Assembly (NCBI GenBank): GCA_026874595.1
Contig: JAPPUL010000078.1
Coordinates: forward strand, 60,001 to 124,000
Reading direction: 5' to 3'
Length of the DNA: 64,000 bases
Source of the DNA: Sipunculus nudus
Taxonomy: Eukaryota > Annelida > Sipuncula > Golfingiida > Sipunculidae
Within the stretch, counting starts at the first letter, position 1. Each line of letters starts with the position of its first letter. The notes beneath the pieces are model-generated. The model was not told where the DNA came from. It did not search any database and worked only from the letters and a program-made list of their open reading frames with translations. This document shows, in pieces, positions 62,611 to 64,000 of this stretch. Both the position numbers and the translations under genes were made by a program.

Positions 62611-64000
62611 TCATAGTGAATAATGATTATAATCTATTTCAGGAAATATATTATCTAATCCCTCTATCTCTCTTAATTCTGCTTCGTTTACTTTCCCATT
62701 TATAAGGGCATTGTGCAACTTTAAAAAGGTGTTTATATGTTGTCTTGTCCGCCGTACTGCATATTCAACCGTTGTCTTTGCCGTCATTATAAATGCCCAG
62801 TCGCTACTTTGTGCAAGCAAAAGTTCTCTTGCCAGCTGCTTTAATGCTCTATCCTCTAAATCCGTTATCTTTCGCCCTTTGTAATTCTTTACTGCTTCTA
62901 CCATCAAATCTGCACATTTGTGTAAGTGCCGATAGAGCCAATCATTTGTTTCGTTTAACCACACCTCTGAATAGCCTTTGTTACCCCAACTTGAAAATGA
63001 AGGCCGCGATACTTGATTCTTTGGATATTTTAAAAGATACTCAGAAGGCGTTATCCCCTCAACTTCATCTTGCTTTGATAGCTCCCTTAGAAAATAATCT
63101 ATAAAATATGGCCCTTCGTACCACCAATGCCCAAATAATTCTGCATCATATGGCGCTACCACTAAAGGTTCTCTATCCATAAGCGTACTTAGATGTTTTA
63201 TTTGTTCCTTCCTATTATATAAAAAGTTAGATGCATGCCCTTTGGCAACCTCAAGCGCTTTTATATGATCATATGGCTCCTTTTCATTACCATCCCCCGT
63301 TATCCTATAATATTTTATCCCTGTCATTATCCTAAGATCGTTTTCATGTATATAAGGCATTATATAGTCCAAATCAAGATCATAACCTATGTCTCTATAA
63401 AATTCACGATAATTATAATCTCCAGGATAGCCCGTCTTCGAACTCCATACCGCCTGCCCACTCTCCGTATCTCGGCCAAAATAGGCTACGTTGTTAGGGC
63501 AGTACATCGGCGCAAATACACCATATCGTGGCCTTTTATCCGCATATAAAAGTCCATGTGTTTCAACAAAAAAGTATCTTATTCCATGTCGTTGCAAATG
63601 CTCCTCAAGTCCAGGATAATACCCACACTCCCCATTCCATATGCCTCTTGGCTCTCTCAAGAAAAATCTCTTATACGAATCGCAGGCTATCCCTATCTGA
63701 GCATTCACGGCATTTGGATTTATGCTCATTAACGGCATGAAACCATGTGTTGCCCCACAAGTTACTATCTCCAAATTACCACGATCTTGCAACTCTTTAA
63801 ACGCTTGTATCAAGTTTTTGCCATAACGGTTTACAAACAACTCATGGCAGCTTCTAAACTTTTTATTATACATTAAAGCCGTCTCTTGAAACGATTGGCT
63901 CTCCTTTGTCCTATTAATCTCTTTATTTGATAACTCAACTAGATTATTTAGATGCTTTTCATAGCGATCTTGTAGTAGTTTATCTGCTAACATATTAGTC
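62611..64000 (-). CDS. GH57 1,4-alpha-glucan branching enzyme (DUF1957), missing N-terminus
   Basis: At least 463 codons; the frame is open to the right edge, so the start lies outside. The first visible part, MLADKLLQDRYEKHLN, corresponds to the interior of the family about 65 residues after the true start. The catalytic-domain strands EIVTCGATHGFMPLM and GIWNGECGYYPGLE (nucleophile Glu region) and APYDAELFGHWWYEG (acid Asp region) are present, and the C-terminal helical domain (DUF1957) follows (DWAFIMTAKTTVEYAVRR). It makes alpha-1,6 branches in glycogen-like polymers. Confidence 0.9.
   Translation of the reverse strand, partial: TNMLADKLLQDRYEKHLNNLVELSNKEINRTKESQSFQETALMYNKKFRSCHELFVNRYGKNLIQAFKELQDRGNLEIVTCGATHGFMPLMSINPNAVNAQIGIACDSYKRFFLREPRGIWNGECGYYPGLEEHLQRHGIRYFFVETHGLLYADKRPRYGVFAPMYCPNNVAYFGRDTESGQAVWSSKTGYPGDYNYREFYRDIGYDLDLDYIMPYIHENDLRIMTGIKYYRITGDGNEKEPYDHIKALEVAKGHASNFLYNRKEQIKHLSTLMDREPLVVAPYDAELFGHWWYEGPYFIDYFLRELSKQDEVEGITPSEYLLKYPKNQVSRPSFSSWGNKGYSEVWLNETNDWLYRHLHKCADLMVEAVKNYKGRKITDLEDRALKQLARELLLAQSSDWAFIMTAKTTVEYAVRRTRQHINTFLKLHNALINGKVNEAELREIEGLDNIFPEIDYNHYSL

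Overview
The window is AT-rich chromosomal DNA from a Gram-negative-type, flagellated, respiring bacterium. Evidence for this is a complete nuoA-N cluster, four Rnf subunits, NADP-type isocitrate dehydrogenase, lipoproteins with lipoboxes, a class III adenylate cyclase, the flagellin chaperone FliS and type A RNase P RNA. The genetic code is standard. The best guess at affiliation is a low-GC spirochaete. It rests mainly on a 1215-residue membrane-anchored coiled-coil protein with a small C-terminal helix-turn-helix-like segment, which resembles the large coiled-coil proteins known from spirochaetes. This is an inference, not a demonstrated placement.

Left part (1-11.5 kb): the 5' end of a zinc-ribbon protein gene, a small membrane protein, a GAF-domain PEP phosphotransferase (PtsP), a TPR protein, a low-molecular-weight phosphatase overlapping a fructosamine-kinase-family gene (a likely protein deglycation pair), a membrane adenylate cyclase divergent from a HAD phosphatase across a 26-bp perfect palindrome, then a DUF362 protein, a lipoprotein, a TPR protein and fliS. 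11.5-22.5 kb: a type I restriction-modification M/S pair without an adjacent R gene, tRNA-Gln and tRNA-Ala, dcd, a reduced rnf cluster (D, E, A, B; no C or G beside it), smpB, a YbjN-like gene with pspA, and a KDPG aldolase gene.

22.5-33 kb: the aldolase gene follows a 632-residue unknown protein and the giant coiled-coil protein on the same strand. Then come a PII-like protein, signal peptidase I, and ilvB-ilvN, with ilvB carrying a frameshift near its 3' end. 32.4-47.4 kb: one long leftward respiratory block in the order (CMD-Rieske fusion)-nuoA-B-C-D-E-F-G-H-I-J-K-L-M-N, with nuoN frameshifted. 47.6-64 kb: a PBP4-type peptidase, a Nudix hydrolase, tRNA-Lys, an unknown 572-residue protein, dtd, tRNA-Gly, pdxA, rnpB with two extra tandem copies of its 3' third, icd, two paralogous GLUG-repeat lipoproteins, a LOG-like protein, hemC, a metallo-beta-lactamase-fold hydrolase, an HDOD protein and the 3' part of a GH57 branching-enzyme gene that runs off the right edge.

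Two themes recur. Short tandem duplications (9-15 bp units, and 161 bp at rnpB) occur in coding, leader and RNA sequences. Two broken housekeeping genes have single-base indels in homopolymers, which may reflect slippage in the organism or read errors. No phage, insertion sequence, integrase or CRISPR array is visible.
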